A stretch of 64,000 nt of DNA from Myxococcaceae bacterium. Lineage in GTDB: Bacteria; Myxococcota; Myxococcia; Myxococcales; Myxococcaceae. The stretch covers positions 1 through 64,000 of the forward strand of contig JAFGNZ010000081.1 of the NCBI GenBank assembly GCA_016926755.1, in the 5' to 3' direction. The notes below the pieces were generated by a model. It was not told the origin of the DNA, made no database searches, and was given only the letters and a program-made list of their open reading frames with translations. Position 1 is the first letter of the stretch, and the number at the start of each line of letters is the position of its first letter. The translations under genes were made by a program, and so were the position numbers. This document shows, in pieces, positions 53,594 to 62,857 of this stretch.

Positions 53594-55120
53594 ATGACGA
53601 TCCGCGGCAAGGTGCTCCTCCTGCTGGCGGTAGCCCTCGGCCTCGTCGGGGTGATGGGGGCGGCGCTCCACGAGGGCTCCTCCCGAGGGCGGCTCATGCG
53701 CGCCTGGGAGCTCAGCGCCTATGAGCAGCGCTGCCTCATCAGCCAGCTGCGCGGGGAGGCCCTGGTGCTGCTGGACGAGCTGCGGCGGGGACATGGCTCG
53801 GGGGCGAACACGGAGGCGGTGCTGGGCCAGTCCCGGCGGCGGATGGGCTCGCACCTCACGCGGCTGCGGGAGCTCGAGGAGGCGCAGGAGCGCTGGTCGG
53901 GCGTGTCGCGCGCGGAGGAGAAGGAGCACCTCCTGCGGATGAATCGGGCGCTGATGCTCTGGGCCGAGCGCGCCGAGGAGCGCGTCCGGCGGGTGCCCTC
54001 GGAGCCCGGCTTGGAGGGGGCCCACCCCTGGGTGACGATCACTGAGTTCGGGCGGGACGTGGAGCCGCTCCTGGCGGCGGCCCTGGAGCTCGAGGCCGAG
54101 GAGCTGAAGGCGCTGGAGCTGCTCGTGGACGAGGGCCTGAGCCTGGGAGCGCTCCTGTCGGCCACCATCCCCATGGCCTCGCTGGGCGTGCTGCTCGTGC
54201 TGGGGCTGAGGATCCTGGTGCCGATGAACCGCCGGCTCCGCGAGCTGGTCGCGGGGGCCGAGCGCATTGGCGGCGGCGAGCTCCGGGGCTCGCTGCCGGA
54301 CAGGGGCCGCGACGAGCTGAGCGCGCTGGCCCGGGCCTTCAACCGGATGGCCCAGGAGCTCTCGGCCTCCCAGGCGCGGCTGATCCACGCGGACCGGATG
54401 GCCTCGCTGGGCCGCACGGTCGCCAGCGTGGGGCACGAGATCAACAACCCGCTGACGTACGTGGTCACCAACCTCTCGTACGTGCAGGAGGCGCTGAGCC
54501 AGCCCCACTCGGGGCTCTCCGAGGAGGGGCGGCAGGGGCTGCTGGAGGCGCTGGAGGACGCGCGCAAGGGCGCCGAGCGGGTGCGCTTCATCGCCCAGGA
54601 TCTCCGGTCGCTCTCCCGGCAGGACGACGCGAGCACCGGCCTGGTGGACGTGGCGGCGGTGGTGCGCGACGTGGCGAGGATGGCCTCGCACGAGCTCGAG
54701 GGGCGGGCGAGGCTGGTGGAGGACTGCGCCGGCGTGCCCCTGGTGCGGGCCAACGCGACGCGGCTGGGGCAGGTGTTCCTCAACCTGATCGTCAACGCGG
54801 CGCAGGCGATCTCCCTGGGCGACGTGGAGCGGAACGAGATCCGGGTGACGGCCCGGAGCCTGGAGCCCGGGCACATCGCGGTGGACGTGAGTGACACCGG
54901 GTGCGGCATCCCTCCGGAGAACCTGGAGCGGATCTTCGATCCGTTCTTCACCACCAAGCCGGAGGGGGAGGGGACGGGGCTCGGCCTGGCGGTGTGCCGC
55001 AACATCATCCAGTCGCTGGGCGGCGGCATCACCGTGGAGAGCGCGCCCGGCAAGGGCACCACCTTCCACATCACCTTGCCGGTGGCCTCCGCGGGCTCCC
55101 CCACGGCGCCCGCGGCGTGA
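53594..55120 (+). CDS. HAMP-containing sensor histidine kinase
   Basis: A protein of 508 residues: a first membrane helix (5-23), a periplasmic helical sensor region (about 25-185) of the type found in four-helix-bundle sensors, a second helix (about 186-207), HAMP (206-258), a phosphoacceptor helix with H-box S-V-G-H-E-I-N-N-P-L (His281), and an ATPase domain with N (NLIVNAAQAI), G1 (DTGCGIP), F (FDPFFTTKP) and G2 (GTGLGL). All catalytic boxes are intact. No response regulator lies nearby, so it is an orphan kinase. GGAG sits 11 bases before the ATG. Confidence 0.95.
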   Translation: MTIRGKVLLLLAVALGLVGVMGAALHEGSSRGRLMRAWELSAYEQRCLISQLRGEALVLLDELRRGHGSGANTEAVLGQSRRRMGSHLTRLRELEEAQERWSGVSRAEEKEHLLRMNRALMLWAERAEERVRRVPSEPGLEGAHPWVTITEFGRDVEPLLAAALELEAEELKALELLVDEGLSLGALLSATIPMASLGVLLVLGLRILVPMNRRLRELVAGAERIGGGELRGSLPDRGRDELSALARAFNRMAQELSASQARLIHADRMASLGRTVASVGHEINNPLTYVVTNLSYVQEALSQPHSGLSEEGRQGLLEALEDARKGAERVRFIAQDLRSLSRQDDASTGLVDVAAVVRDVARMASHELEGRARLVEDCAGVPLVRANATRLGQVFLNLIVNAAQAISLGDVERNEIRVTARSLEPGHIAVDVSDTGCGIPPENLERIFDPFFTTKPEGEGTGLGLAVCRNIIQSLGGGITVESAPGKGTTFHITLPVASAGSPTAPAA

Positions 55121-55140
55121 GCGCGGGGGGCGCTCGAGGC

Positions 55141-55178
55141 AAAAAAGAAGGCGCCGCACCTCTCTTGGGTGCGACGCC
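55141..55178 (-). terminator. Rho-independent terminator for the giant surface protein gene
   Basis: GGCG-C-CGCACC (55150-55160) pairs with GGTGCG-A-CGCC (55168-55178), a 10-pair stem with one mismatch and a 7-base loop. On the minus strand it is followed by TTCTTTTTT, the T run of a classical terminator, reading out of the gene that ends at 55263. It also lies just downstream of the convergent kinase stop (55120). A second perfect hairpin, GGCTCCC-TCGG-GGGAGCC, lies at 55226-55243. Confidence 0.8.
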
Positions 55179-55262
55179 TCCTGGAAACCTTCTGGACGCA
55201 GGCTGTTCAGCTCCTCCCGCGGGGAGGCTCCCTCGGGGGAGCCGCCCTACGAGAGGCTCCGC

Positions 55263-58200
55263 CTAGCTCCGGCGGCGGCGGAACAGACCGAGCGCCATCG
55301 CCAGCAGCGGCAGCAGGCCGCCCAGCGAGCCAGCGCCGGCGCTGCAGCCACCGTCATCCTTGGGCGGCTCCGGGATCTCCGGGGCCTTGTACACCTGGAA
55401 GCGAGCCTCGGTGGAGGCCGCGCTCACCGCGCCCGCGCCATCCTTCGCGCGAGCCACCCAGATGTACTCCACACCCGCCTCCAGATCGTTGCCGAGCTTG
55501 AAGGAGGTGTGGCCGTTGGCGCCAGCCGCGGCGTCACCGGTGACGGCCACCGCGCCCTCCGCCGTGCGGACGTCGAAGGAGTAGGTGATCGCATCACCCT
55601 CGGGATCCGCGGAGTTCTGGACGATGAGCGTCGGCTTCAGGGTGTAGATGACGGCGTCGGACGGGTTGAGCGCGACCGGCGCGGACGGCGCGTCGTTCTG
55701 CGCGTTCACCACGAACGAGCCCACCTGCCAGTCGCTGGCGCTGTACGGATCCAGCGCGCGGGCGCGCCAGTAGTAGCGCTGGTTCTCGGTCAGCGCCGCC
55801 GGCTGCCACCGGACCTTGCCATCATCGCCGGCCTGCAGGGCGGAGGACGCCTGGAGGCTCGGGCTGGTGAAGGAGGCGGCGGTGTCCAGCTCGATGACGT
55901 AGGTGAGCGCGTCCCCGTCGGAGTCCGTGGCCGCGTCAGCCACCAGCTCAGGCGTGAGCGAGGCCACCGTGCCATTGATCGACGGCTCCGCCAGCCCGGG
56001 GATGCCCGGCTCGCGGTTGGACGGACGGCCGATGAAGACCGTGAACGAGGACACCTCGCTCTGGGACGTGGCGCCGTGCGGATCCGTCGCGGTGACACGC
56101 CAGTAGTAGGTGGTGAAGGGCTGCAGGCTGGAGCCCACCGTCCACGAGGTGCTGCCCTTGGCGCCGGCGGCGATCTCGGCCGACGTCACCAGCCCCGTCG
56201 TCAGGGCGGCGTTCTCGGCCAGCTCGAACGTGTAGGTGAGGCTCGCGTCATCCACGTCCACCGCGTTGTCCACGGTCAGCACGGGCTTGTCCGTGGAGAC
56301 CTGGCTGCCAGTCAGCGGCTGCGCGGCGCGCGGGGCGTCCGGCGCGTCGTTGGCCGGGTTGAACGTGATGCGCTGCACGCTGCTCCACGGGCCGACCATG
56401 TCGCCGTCCGTGGCGCGCACGCGCCAGCCGTAGACGTGATCGTCCTCCAGGTCCACCAGGTCCACGCTCTCGGTGCCGTCGGTGAAGGTGATGGAGGTCG
56501 TGGCGCCCGCGCCGTCCTGGACCACCGTCTCGTCGCGCACCTTGGTGGTGAGCGCCGCGTCGGCGAAGAGCTGGAACTGGTACCTCACGCTGGTCAGGTC
56601 ACCGGCGTCAGACACGTTGAGCGTGGTGAGGGTGAGCTGCGCGGCATCCACCTTGTCGCCGGACAGCGGCCCGTTGGCCACCGCGGCCTCGGGGGTGCGC
56701 GGCCCGCCGTTCTCGTTGAGGAACTCGGCGAGGTTGCTGACGCCGTCGCCGTCCGTGTCGCCGCTGGCGTCAGCCGCCGACGTCGGATCCAGGCCGTTCT
56801 CACGCTCCCAGTTGTCGTCCATGCCGTCGTCGTCCGCGTCCAGCCACCGGGCAGTCACGGTGATGTCCGCGCTGTCGCTGGCCCCATCGTCATCCGTCGC
56901 GGTGACGGTGAAGGTGTAGGGCCTGCCGGCGCGGGTGGCCTGCCGGCGCGTGGGGTTCCACAGGACCAGGCCGTCCGCCGTCATCGTCAGGCCGGCCGGG
57001 GCGTTGGAGGCGGTGAAGGTGATCGCGTCGTTGCCGGGATCCGTGGCCGCCACGCGCAGCGCCATCAGGCTGCCCGCGGTGGCGTCCGCCGCGCCGGGGG
57101 CGCTCAGGGTCGGCGCCACGTTGTTGATGGCGACGATGATCTGCTCCTCGGCGAAGGTGTCCTCGTCCATCACGCGCACGAGCGCCGTGTACTCGCTGCC
57201 ACCGGCCGGGTTGTCCCGGTAGTTGAACAGGGCGTAGGGTGTGGTGCTCGCGTAGTCGAAGTTGCCGTCCCCGTCGAAGTCCCACAGGAAGCCGCGGATC
57301 GGGTCGGCGTTGGGATCCTCGGCGCCGCTGGAGGCCGACAGATCGAAGGCCACCGCGGAGGGCTCGTCGCTGGCGCCGGACAGGTAGCGGAAGGCGAGCG
57401 GGCTCAGGATCGGCTCCGCCTCGATGATGTTCATGTCGAGCGTGCGCACCTCGGTGATGCTGCCGTCGTCGTCCACCACGCGCAGGGCGTACTGGACCTG
57501 GCCGGAGTCACGGGCGTACCGGGTGAGGTGGATCTCGCCGGCGATGTCGGTCTGCTCCTCCTCGTCCACGTCGAAGGTGACGCCGTCGTAGTCGAGGTCC
57601 CACTGGATCCGCCACGGCTTCGAGTTGTCACCCGGATCCGTGAAGACGGCCGACAGATCCAGCGTGCCACCCTCGTACAGCTCCTGGCCGCCGGCGATGC
57701 CGGTCAGCGAAGGCGTCAGGTCCGCGACGGCCACCTGCAGGGTCCGGATGTCGCTCATCACGCCGTCCTTGTCGGTGATGCGCAGCGCCACCGTGAGGTT
57801 GCCGTCGTGATCGAACATGTGGTTCAGGGCGATGTCGCCCGGGTTCATGGCGTCGGACTCGAGGTCCACCGTGAAATCGATGCCGTCGTAGTCGAAGTCC
57901 CACTGCACCTTCCAGGGCGCGTCCAGGCCCGGATCCGTGAAGGCGGAGGTCAGGGTGACGGGGACGCGCTCGGTGGCCGCGCCGGCGATGGCCACGGGAG
58001 AGAGCTCGGGCGGAACGTCCGCCACGCTGACCGTGGTCGTGCCCACTGCCGAGGCCACGCCACCATTGTCCAGCGCGCGCACGCCGACGGTGATGTCGCC
58101 GCTGGTGCGCACGACGCCGGTGACGGACACAGGGCCCTGCGCGGTGGCGATCGCGAAGAAGTCCGTGGTGAAGGCGGCACCGGCGTAGCCCGTGTCGACC

Positions 58201-59102
58201 TGGATCTTCCACGGGCCGCCCGTGTCGCCGTCCGCGTCGGTGAAGCTGGTGTCCACCGACAGCGTTTCACCCTCGGTCAGGTTCGCCGGAGAGGCGGTGA
58301 CCGCGCCCAGCACAGGAGGCTCGCTGGGGACGATGAACGTGTACAGGTAGGCGGTGTTGTCCTCCAGCGAGGCCGTGTTGTAGCTGTGCTGAATGGCCTC
58401 GGTGGAGCTGTTCTGGACGCCGACCGACGCGCTGGCGCCCTTGTCATAGGCGCTGTCGCCCAGGGTCACGTCCAGGTAGTTGAACAGGATGTCCGGGCTG
58501 TCCTCGAAGAAGACCACCTGGAACGTCACCGGGTTGAGCGGCGACTCCTGGCGCAGATCGTAGTGGAGCACGTTGCGCCACTCCACCACGAGCTCGCGCG
58601 AGGGAGCGTTCCCCGTCACGGCCCAGAACACGTTGTTCGTGGCGGAGGGGTTCCCGGGGAAGAGGTCGTCCCAGAACGGGACAATGAGCGTCGTCTTGCT
58701 GGCGTTCGGCAGCGCGGTGTTCCCGTAGGCCAGCGTCCCCGTGGTGCCGACCTGGATGCCGCCGTTCATGCCCACGCGGAGGGACGTCGACCCGGCGCCG
58801 TTCGCGAACTTGATGGGGAAGGGCGAGGTGATGTTGGTGACGGACTCGTCCGTCAGCGCCAGGCTGGTGCCCGTGATGGCGCGCCACTCCATGGGGACCT
58901 GCTGCTTCTCGTACGGCTGCAGCAGGGTGAGACCAGACGCGCTCTCCAGCGCGCTCGTCTGCTTCATGGCGGTGGCGGGAGTGTTGCCTGCTTCTTCCTT
59001 ATTGGTGCAGCCCTGAATGGCCAGCATCGGCCAGAGGACGAACGCAGCAATCCTCTTGCCAGACGATACCTGGCGGGCACGCGACTTCACCCAACTCTTC
59101 AT
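55263..59102 (-). CDS. Giant Ig/FN3-repeat surface protein with a MYXO-CTERM-like signal
   Basis: A protein of 1279 residues. Its N-terminus has a signal with a possible atypical lipobox I-Q-G-C (about 31-34). After a beta-rich part with several PKD/Ig-like repeats, a thrombospondin type 3-like calcium segment (D-A-D-D-D-G-M-D-D, G-D-T-D-G-D-G-V-S-N) lies at about 750-800, and three or more FN3-like repeats follow. The C-terminus reads P-P-K-D-D-G-G-C-S-A-G-A-G, a hydrophobic helix and R-R-R-R-S, which is the MYXO-CTERM tripartite signal cut by a myxosortase. It should be a surface adhesin-like or matrix protein. ATG 59102 has AGGAAG 5 bases upstream. Confidence 0.85.
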   Translation of the reverse strand: MKSWVKSRARQVSSGKRIAAFVLWPMLAIQGCTNKEEAGNTPATAMKQTSALESASGLTLLQPYEKQQVPMEWRAITGTSLALTDESVTNITSPFPIKFANGAGSTSLRVGMNGGIQVGTTGTLAYGNTALPNASKTTLIVPFWDDLFPGNPSATNNVFWAVTGNAPSRELVVEWRNVLHYDLRQESPLNPVTFQVVFFEDSPDILFNYLDVTLGDSAYDKGASASVGVQNSSTEAIQHSYNTASLEDNTAYLYTFIVPSEPPVLGAVTASPANLTEGETLSVDTSFTDADGDTGGPWKIQVDTGYAGAAFTTDFFAIATAQGPVSVTGVVRTSGDITVGVRALDNGGVASAVGTTTVSVADVPPELSPVAIAGAATERVPVTLTSAFTDPGLDAPWKVQWDFDYDGIDFTVDLESDAMNPGDIALNHMFDHDGNLTVALRITDKDGVMSDIRTLQVAVADLTPSLTGIAGGQELYEGGTLDLSAVFTDPGDNSKPWRIQWDLDYDGVTFDVDEEEQTDIAGEIHLTRYARDSGQVQYALRVVDDDGSITEVRTLDMNIIEAEPILSPLAFRYLSGASDEPSAVAFDLSASSGAEDPNADPIRGFLWDFDGDGNFDYASTTPYALFNYRDNPAGGSEYTALVRVMDEDTFAEEQIIVAINNVAPTLSAPGAADATAGSLMALRVAATDPGNDAITFTASNAPAGLTMTADGLVLWNPTRRQATRAGRPYTFTVTATDDDGASDSADITVTARWLDADDDGMDDNWERENGLDPTSAADASGDTDGDGVSNLAEFLNENGGPRTPEAAVANGPLSGDKVDAAQLTLTTLNVSDAGDLTSVRYQFQLFADAALTTKVRDETVVQDGAGATTSITFTDGTESVDLVDLEDDHVYGWRVRATDGDMVGPWSSVQRITFNPANDAPDAPRAAQPLTGSQVSTDKPVLTVDNAVDVDDASLTYTFELAENAALTTGLVTSAEIAAGAKGSTSWTVGSSLQPFTTYYWRVTATDPHGATSQSEVSSFTVFIGRPSNREPGIPGLAEPSINGTVASLTPELVADAATDSDGDALTYVIELDTAASFTSPSLQASSALQAGDDGKVRWQPAALTENQRYYWRARALDPYSASDWQVGSFVVNAQNDAPSAPVALNPSDAVIYTLKPTLIVQNSADPEGDAITYSFDVRTAEGAVAVTGDAAAGANGHTSFKLGNDLEAGVEYIWVARAKDGAGAVSAASTEARFQVYKAPEIPEPPKDDGGCSAGAGSLGGLLPLLAMALGLFRRRRS

Positions 59103-59180
59103 TAACGCTTCCTGCTTTCTGCTGAGGAATAGGGGGGATTGGACCCGGAAGCTCTCTCGGCAGGGCTTCCAGGTCGACCG

Positions 59181-59199
59181 GATTATTCGTTCAATAATC
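59181..59199. promoter_or_regulatory. AT-rich perfect inverted repeat upstream of the surface protein gene
   Basis: GATTATT-CGTTC-AATAATC: 7-base arms with a 5-base spacer, starting 78 bases upstream of the ATG at 59102. On the minus strand a perfect TTGACA (59235-59230) lies upstream of it, with TCAATT (59211-59206) as a possible -10 at an 18-base spacing. The repeat would lie just downstream of that promoter, the classic position for a repressor. Confidence 0.45.
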
Positions 59200-59362
59200 C
59201 AATGTAATTGAGTGACTTTTGGCAGTGGTTGTCAATAGGATGGTGGTCTTCTCAACTCTCAAGAATCACGGCTTGAGATGGCTAGACCGGGAAGCTCGGG
59301 AAATCTTCCGCGGCTGAGAGTGATGAGAGAGCCGTCGTTCCATCAATGACGGATTCCACTCG

Positions 59363-60469
59363 CTACGGGCACGAGAAGAGGGTGTCGAGCGCGGCGGTGG
59401 CCGCGGGGACATCCACCTCCGCGGCGCTCGTCTTGGAGACCTGGGCCTTGAGCGCGTCGGCCTGCGTGGCGTTGCGGGCGCGAGCCTCGCGATCCAGGAA
59501 GGGCCCCAGCGTGTTGATGAAGGCCAGGTGCGCCTGCTTCTCCTCGTCGCCGCCCTGGGAGAGCTGGGTGAAGCGCTGGCGGAGGATGAGCGCCACGCCG
59601 CGCAGGGTGGCGCGGTCGAGCTGGGCGATCGCCTGATCGCGCAGCGCCGTGTGGGTCGCGGCGCCCGCCTCGTTGTCCAGGTTGCGCCAGCAGCGCACCG
59701 CGAGCGTGGCGTCATAGGCGCGCTCGTGAGTCTGCGGCCCCACGGCCTGGACGTAGGCGGCCAGGCCCTTGGGCGCGCAGCGCTCGGTGCCGCCGGAGTA
59801 GTAGGCCCACCCGCTGTCGCAGTCCTTGGGCGTCGTGGTGCAGGTGTTCACCTCCGAGATCGCGGAGATGTAGAGGAACCAGAGCAGCGCCGCCTCGATG
59901 CGCGCGGCGTGCAGGCGCGGGGCCTCGCCCTGGCCACCGCGGGTGAAGGCGTCATTGAGGATGGGCAGCAGCCTGGCCGGGCCCACGCAGCGGTCCGGCG
60001 CCGTCTCCGGCACGCCCGCGTTGCGGCACGAACCGGCGGCGGCCGGCGGGTAGTGGTAGTCCTCGCGCCGCTGCACGCGGGAGGCGAGCCCCTCGGGCTG
60101 CGTGTACATGTCCAGCGCGGCCACGAAGTCATTCGTCGCGGGCACCTTGCCATTGCGCCACAGCAGGGTGTCGATCTCCTCGAAGGCCGCCACGCGGGCC
60201 ACGGTGGAGATGTTCGGATCGATGGGGTGGTAGGTGTTGTCGTCCGAGATGCAGGCGGCCCACGCGTCGGACGTGGAGTCGTTCACCTGCGGCTCGCGGG
60301 GGCGGTAGTCCGTGGCGGCGGGCAGGCAGCTGGACAGGTCCTCCGGCGTGTTGGGCGCGTTGGAGCACAGCCCGGGCGTGCCCGAGTCGGGGTTGCCGGG
60401 TGGCGTGGGATCATCATCGCAGGCGGAGGCCAGCAAGGCCGCCGTGGCCAGGAGCAGGACGCGCTTCAT
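59363..60469 (-). CDS. Cysteine-rich lipoprotein paired with the TonB receptor
   Basis: A protein of 368 residues with lipobox LASAC (Cys17) and about ten further cysteines, followed by an alpha-helical body. One stretch, H-A-A-R-I-E-A-A-L-L-W-F-L-Y, and the C-T-T-T-P-K-D-C-D-S-G-W-A-Y-Y segment after it are distinctive but do not identify a family I know. The helical layout faintly recalls imelysin-type peptidase/iron-binding lipoproteins, without their GxHxxE motif. It begins 14 bases after the receptor stop and has AAGGAGAG before its ATG (60469), so it is almost certainly cotranscribed with the receptor and part of the same uptake system. Confidence 0.7.
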   Translation of the reverse strand: MKRVLLLATAALLASACDDDPTPPGNPDSGTPGLCSNAPNTPEDLSSCLPAATDYRPREPQVNDSTSDAWAACISDDNTYHPIDPNISTVARVAAFEEIDTLLWRNGKVPATNDFVAALDMYTQPEGLASRVQRREDYHYPPAAAGSCRNAGVPETAPDRCVGPARLLPILNDAFTRGGQGEAPRLHAARIEAALLWFLYISAISEVNTCTTTPKDCDSGWAYYSGGTERCAPKGLAAYVQAVGPQTHERAYDATLAVRCWRNLDNEAGAATHTALRDQAIAQLDRATLRGVALILRQRFTQLSQGGDEEKQAHLAFINTLGPFLDREARARNATQADALKAQVSKTSAAEVDVPAATAALDTLFSCP

Positions 60470-60483
60470 GGTTCGACTCTCCT

Positions 60484-62757
60484 TCAAAAGGGTTGGAGTT
60501 CGAGCGAGACGACGAGGCCCCGTCCAGGGCCGTTCACGCTCGAGCCGTGCGAACGGTACGCTGCGTCCCCCACGTTCTCCAGAATCGCGGCGAGCAACAA
60601 TCGTGTGCCAAGCCGCCAGGACGCGCGTAGATCGGCCACCGCGTAGCCGGGAGTCCCCCCTATGGGGATGCGTGCATCCGAGCGGTCGGCGATCGCGAGC
60701 CGATCCTGGAGGAGCGCCCAGCGCAGGCCGGCGCTGGCGGAGAAGCCGGAGGGGTGGGCCCAGAGCAGCTCCACCGTGCCGTTGAGCGGCGGCACGCGAG
60801 ACAGCGGCACGCGCGGCGCATAGGGCGCGGCGGGGTTGCTCGGGGGATCCGCGGGGTTGGGGCCCTCTGCCCAGGTCCAGGCGATGCCGGCCTGGGCGGT
60901 GAGGCTCGCGGGGAGCCGCACGCGCGTGTTGCCCTCCAGGCCGGCGAGGACGCTCGCGGAGCGCGCGTTGACGAGCTGGAAGCGTGACCACGAGGAGCCG
61001 CACTGGGGGGTGGAGGGAGGGCAGTCTCCCACGTCGCGCGGGCGGCGGATGATGGCGCCGTCCATGCGGGTGACGAAGCCCCAGCCCTCCAGGGTGAGGT
61101 GGCGGGTGCGCAGGCGGGCGCCGAGATCCACCGTGGTGGCGCGCTCGGGCCCCAGCGCCGCGTTCTCGAACTGGAAGCCGGGGCCGGTCTGCTGGCGCGA
61201 GGAGAGATCATCCAGGTTGGGCGCGCGGAAGGAGTGATCCAGGTGCGCCAGGAGCGTGAGCGTGGGGGTGGGGCGCCACTCGAGGCCCGCGTGCCCGACC
61301 CAGGGCACCCAGAGGTTGTCCACGGACAGGGTGCCGGACTCGGGGTCGGCGGGAGCGCGGGCCAGCGCCAGGCCGAGCCGGGTGCCCGCGCGCGCGGTGA
61401 GGCGCGGGTGGAGCTCCCACTCGCCGTCCCCGAAGAGGCCGCCCGTGAAGTAGCGCGAGCCCTCCAGGTACTGGCCCCGGCTGCGGCGCAGCTCGACGTC
61501 CAGCGCCGTGAAGCGGGTGACGGCCGAGGAGCTCAGCAGATCCAGCGCGCCATCTGCTCCGACGGTGAGGCGCAGGGGGCGCTCGGCCAGCGAGCGCGGG
61601 GGCAGGGTGATGCGCGCGGTGGCGCCGAAGGTGTCCACGTCATCTCCCCCCTGGTCGACCACGGAGAAGGCGGGGCGGTCATACACGCGCAGCTCGTGCT
61701 GGCGCTGCCACGAGAGGGTGACGCGGGAGGAGAGGCCCGCGGGGGTGGCGCGGGCCCAGGCCACATACGCGAGGGTGCGGAACTGCTCGTCGTACCGGAG
61801 GCACTCGTCGAAGCGCGCGAAGGGCGGGGCGCACAGGTCCGTGCGAGGCGCGTCGTACTGGCGATAGAGGTAGGTGGCGGCGGTGAGGGAGTCCTCGTCC
61901 GAGAGCCGCCACACGAGGCGCGCATCGGCGGTGAGCTCATCGAAGCCGGTGCCGAGCTGCGTGCGCTCGTCCGGCGCGAAGCGGGGGACTTCGGGGGGCT
62001 GGCCGTCGCTGGGGTTGAGGACGACGCCACCGCTCTCCAGCAGGCCCACGCGCCGGCCGCCCACGCCGCCAATGAAGCCGAGCCGCTCGGTGGCGCCCTG
62101 CACCTGGAGTCGGCCTCCGCGCTCCTCGTCCGCGGTGGCGCCGCGCAGCTGCAGGGTGGGGCGCAGGGGCGTGGGCGTGGAGGGAGGCTCGATGGGGTGG
62201 GCCAGGAGCACGCCGCCCAGCGCATCCGAGCCGTAGGGCGTGGAGGCGCCGCCGCGCAGCACCTCGACCGAGTCGAGCGTGCGCGAGTCGAGGGTGAAGA
62301 AGTACTGGTTGGGCCCCTGGCGCCAGGTGCTGGTGTTGAGGCGGACGCCGTCGAAGAGGGCCAGGGTCTGCTGGCCGGTGAGGCCGCGCACGAAGGCAGA
62401 GCCCTGCGCATGGGCGCTCTGCTGCACGAAGACGCCGGGCTCCCAGCGGAGCGCATCCGGCGCGGAGCGCGGGAGGCGGCGCTCGAGCTCCGCGCGACTC
62501 ACGGTGCTCGACGCGCGGCCCGCGGGGGCTTCCACGGCGCTGGCGGGAGCGGTGACCAGCGTCTCGGGCACCACCCATGCGCGGGCGCCGCCGTCGGGGG
62601 GAGGGGAGGAGGGCTCGGGAGGGAGAGGCGCCTCGGTGCCGGCATCCGGGGAAGAGGTGCCTCCGTCCGCCTGAGCCCAGGCCGGGCTGGACCCGAGCAG
62701 CGCTCCGAGGAGCGTGCTCAGGGCGAGGTGCGCTAGCGGGGGAGAGGGGCGGTGCAT
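60484..62757 (-). CDS. TonB-dependent outer-membrane receptor
   Basis: A protein of 757 residues: signal peptide (ending PAWAQ), Pro/Ser/Gly linker, a TonB-box-like E-T-L-V-T-A-P at about 64-70, a plug domain (about 85-190, with R-G-L, F-D-G-V-R-L and V-E-V-L-R-G-G-A-S-T-P-Y-G-S-D-A) and a barrel that ends with aromatic phenylalanine, L-E-L-Q-P-F. It imports a scarce ligand such as a siderophore, haem, vitamin B12 or sugar; the sequence does not say which. It opens the two-gene unit with the Cys-rich lipoprotein. No Fur-like box is evident upstream. Confidence 0.93.
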   Translation of the reverse strand: MHRPSPPLAHLALSTLLGALLGSSPAWAQADGGTSSPDAGTEAPLPPEPSSPPPDGGARAWVVPETLVTAPASAVEAPAGRASSTVSRAELERRLPRSAPDALRWEPGVFVQQSAHAQGSAFVRGLTGQQTLALFDGVRLNTSTWRQGPNQYFFTLDSRTLDSVEVLRGGASTPYGSDALGGVLLAHPIEPPSTPTPLRPTLQLRGATADEERGGRLQVQGATERLGFIGGVGGRRVGLLESGGVVLNPSDGQPPEVPRFAPDERTQLGTGFDELTADARLVWRLSDEDSLTAATYLYRQYDAPRTDLCAPPFARFDECLRYDEQFRTLAYVAWARATPAGLSSRVTLSWQRQHELRVYDRPAFSVVDQGGDDVDTFGATARITLPPRSLAERPLRLTVGADGALDLLSSSAVTRFTALDVELRRSRGQYLEGSRYFTGGLFGDGEWELHPRLTARAGTRLGLALARAPADPESGTLSVDNLWVPWVGHAGLEWRPTPTLTLLAHLDHSFRAPNLDDLSSRQQTGPGFQFENAALGPERATTVDLGARLRTRHLTLEGWGFVTRMDGAIIRRPRDVGDCPPSTPQCGSSWSRFQLVNARSASVLAGLEGNTRVRLPASLTAQAGIAWTWAEGPNPADPPSNPAAPYAPRVPLSRVPPLNGTVELLWAHPSGFSASAGLRWALLQDRLAIADRSDARIPIGGTPGYAVADLRASWRLGTRLLLAAILENVGDAAYRSHGSSVNGPGRGLVVSLELQPF

Positions 62758-62857
62758 GGGGAGCGCGGGCGCACTCCACCAAGCCAGAGCCAGGCCGGTG
62801 TGTCCAGTGGGTGACTCAATCGTTGTCAGGCGAGCCGCGTGGGGAAGCCCGGCTCGT

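Noticed and set aside
54891-59105. Long plus-strand open frame of about 1400 codons opposite the surface protein gene
   Set aside because: It is the antisense of a well-supported repeat protein in GC-rich DNA, lacks family motifs, and its composition is Arg/Gly/His/Val skewed as expected for shadow frames.
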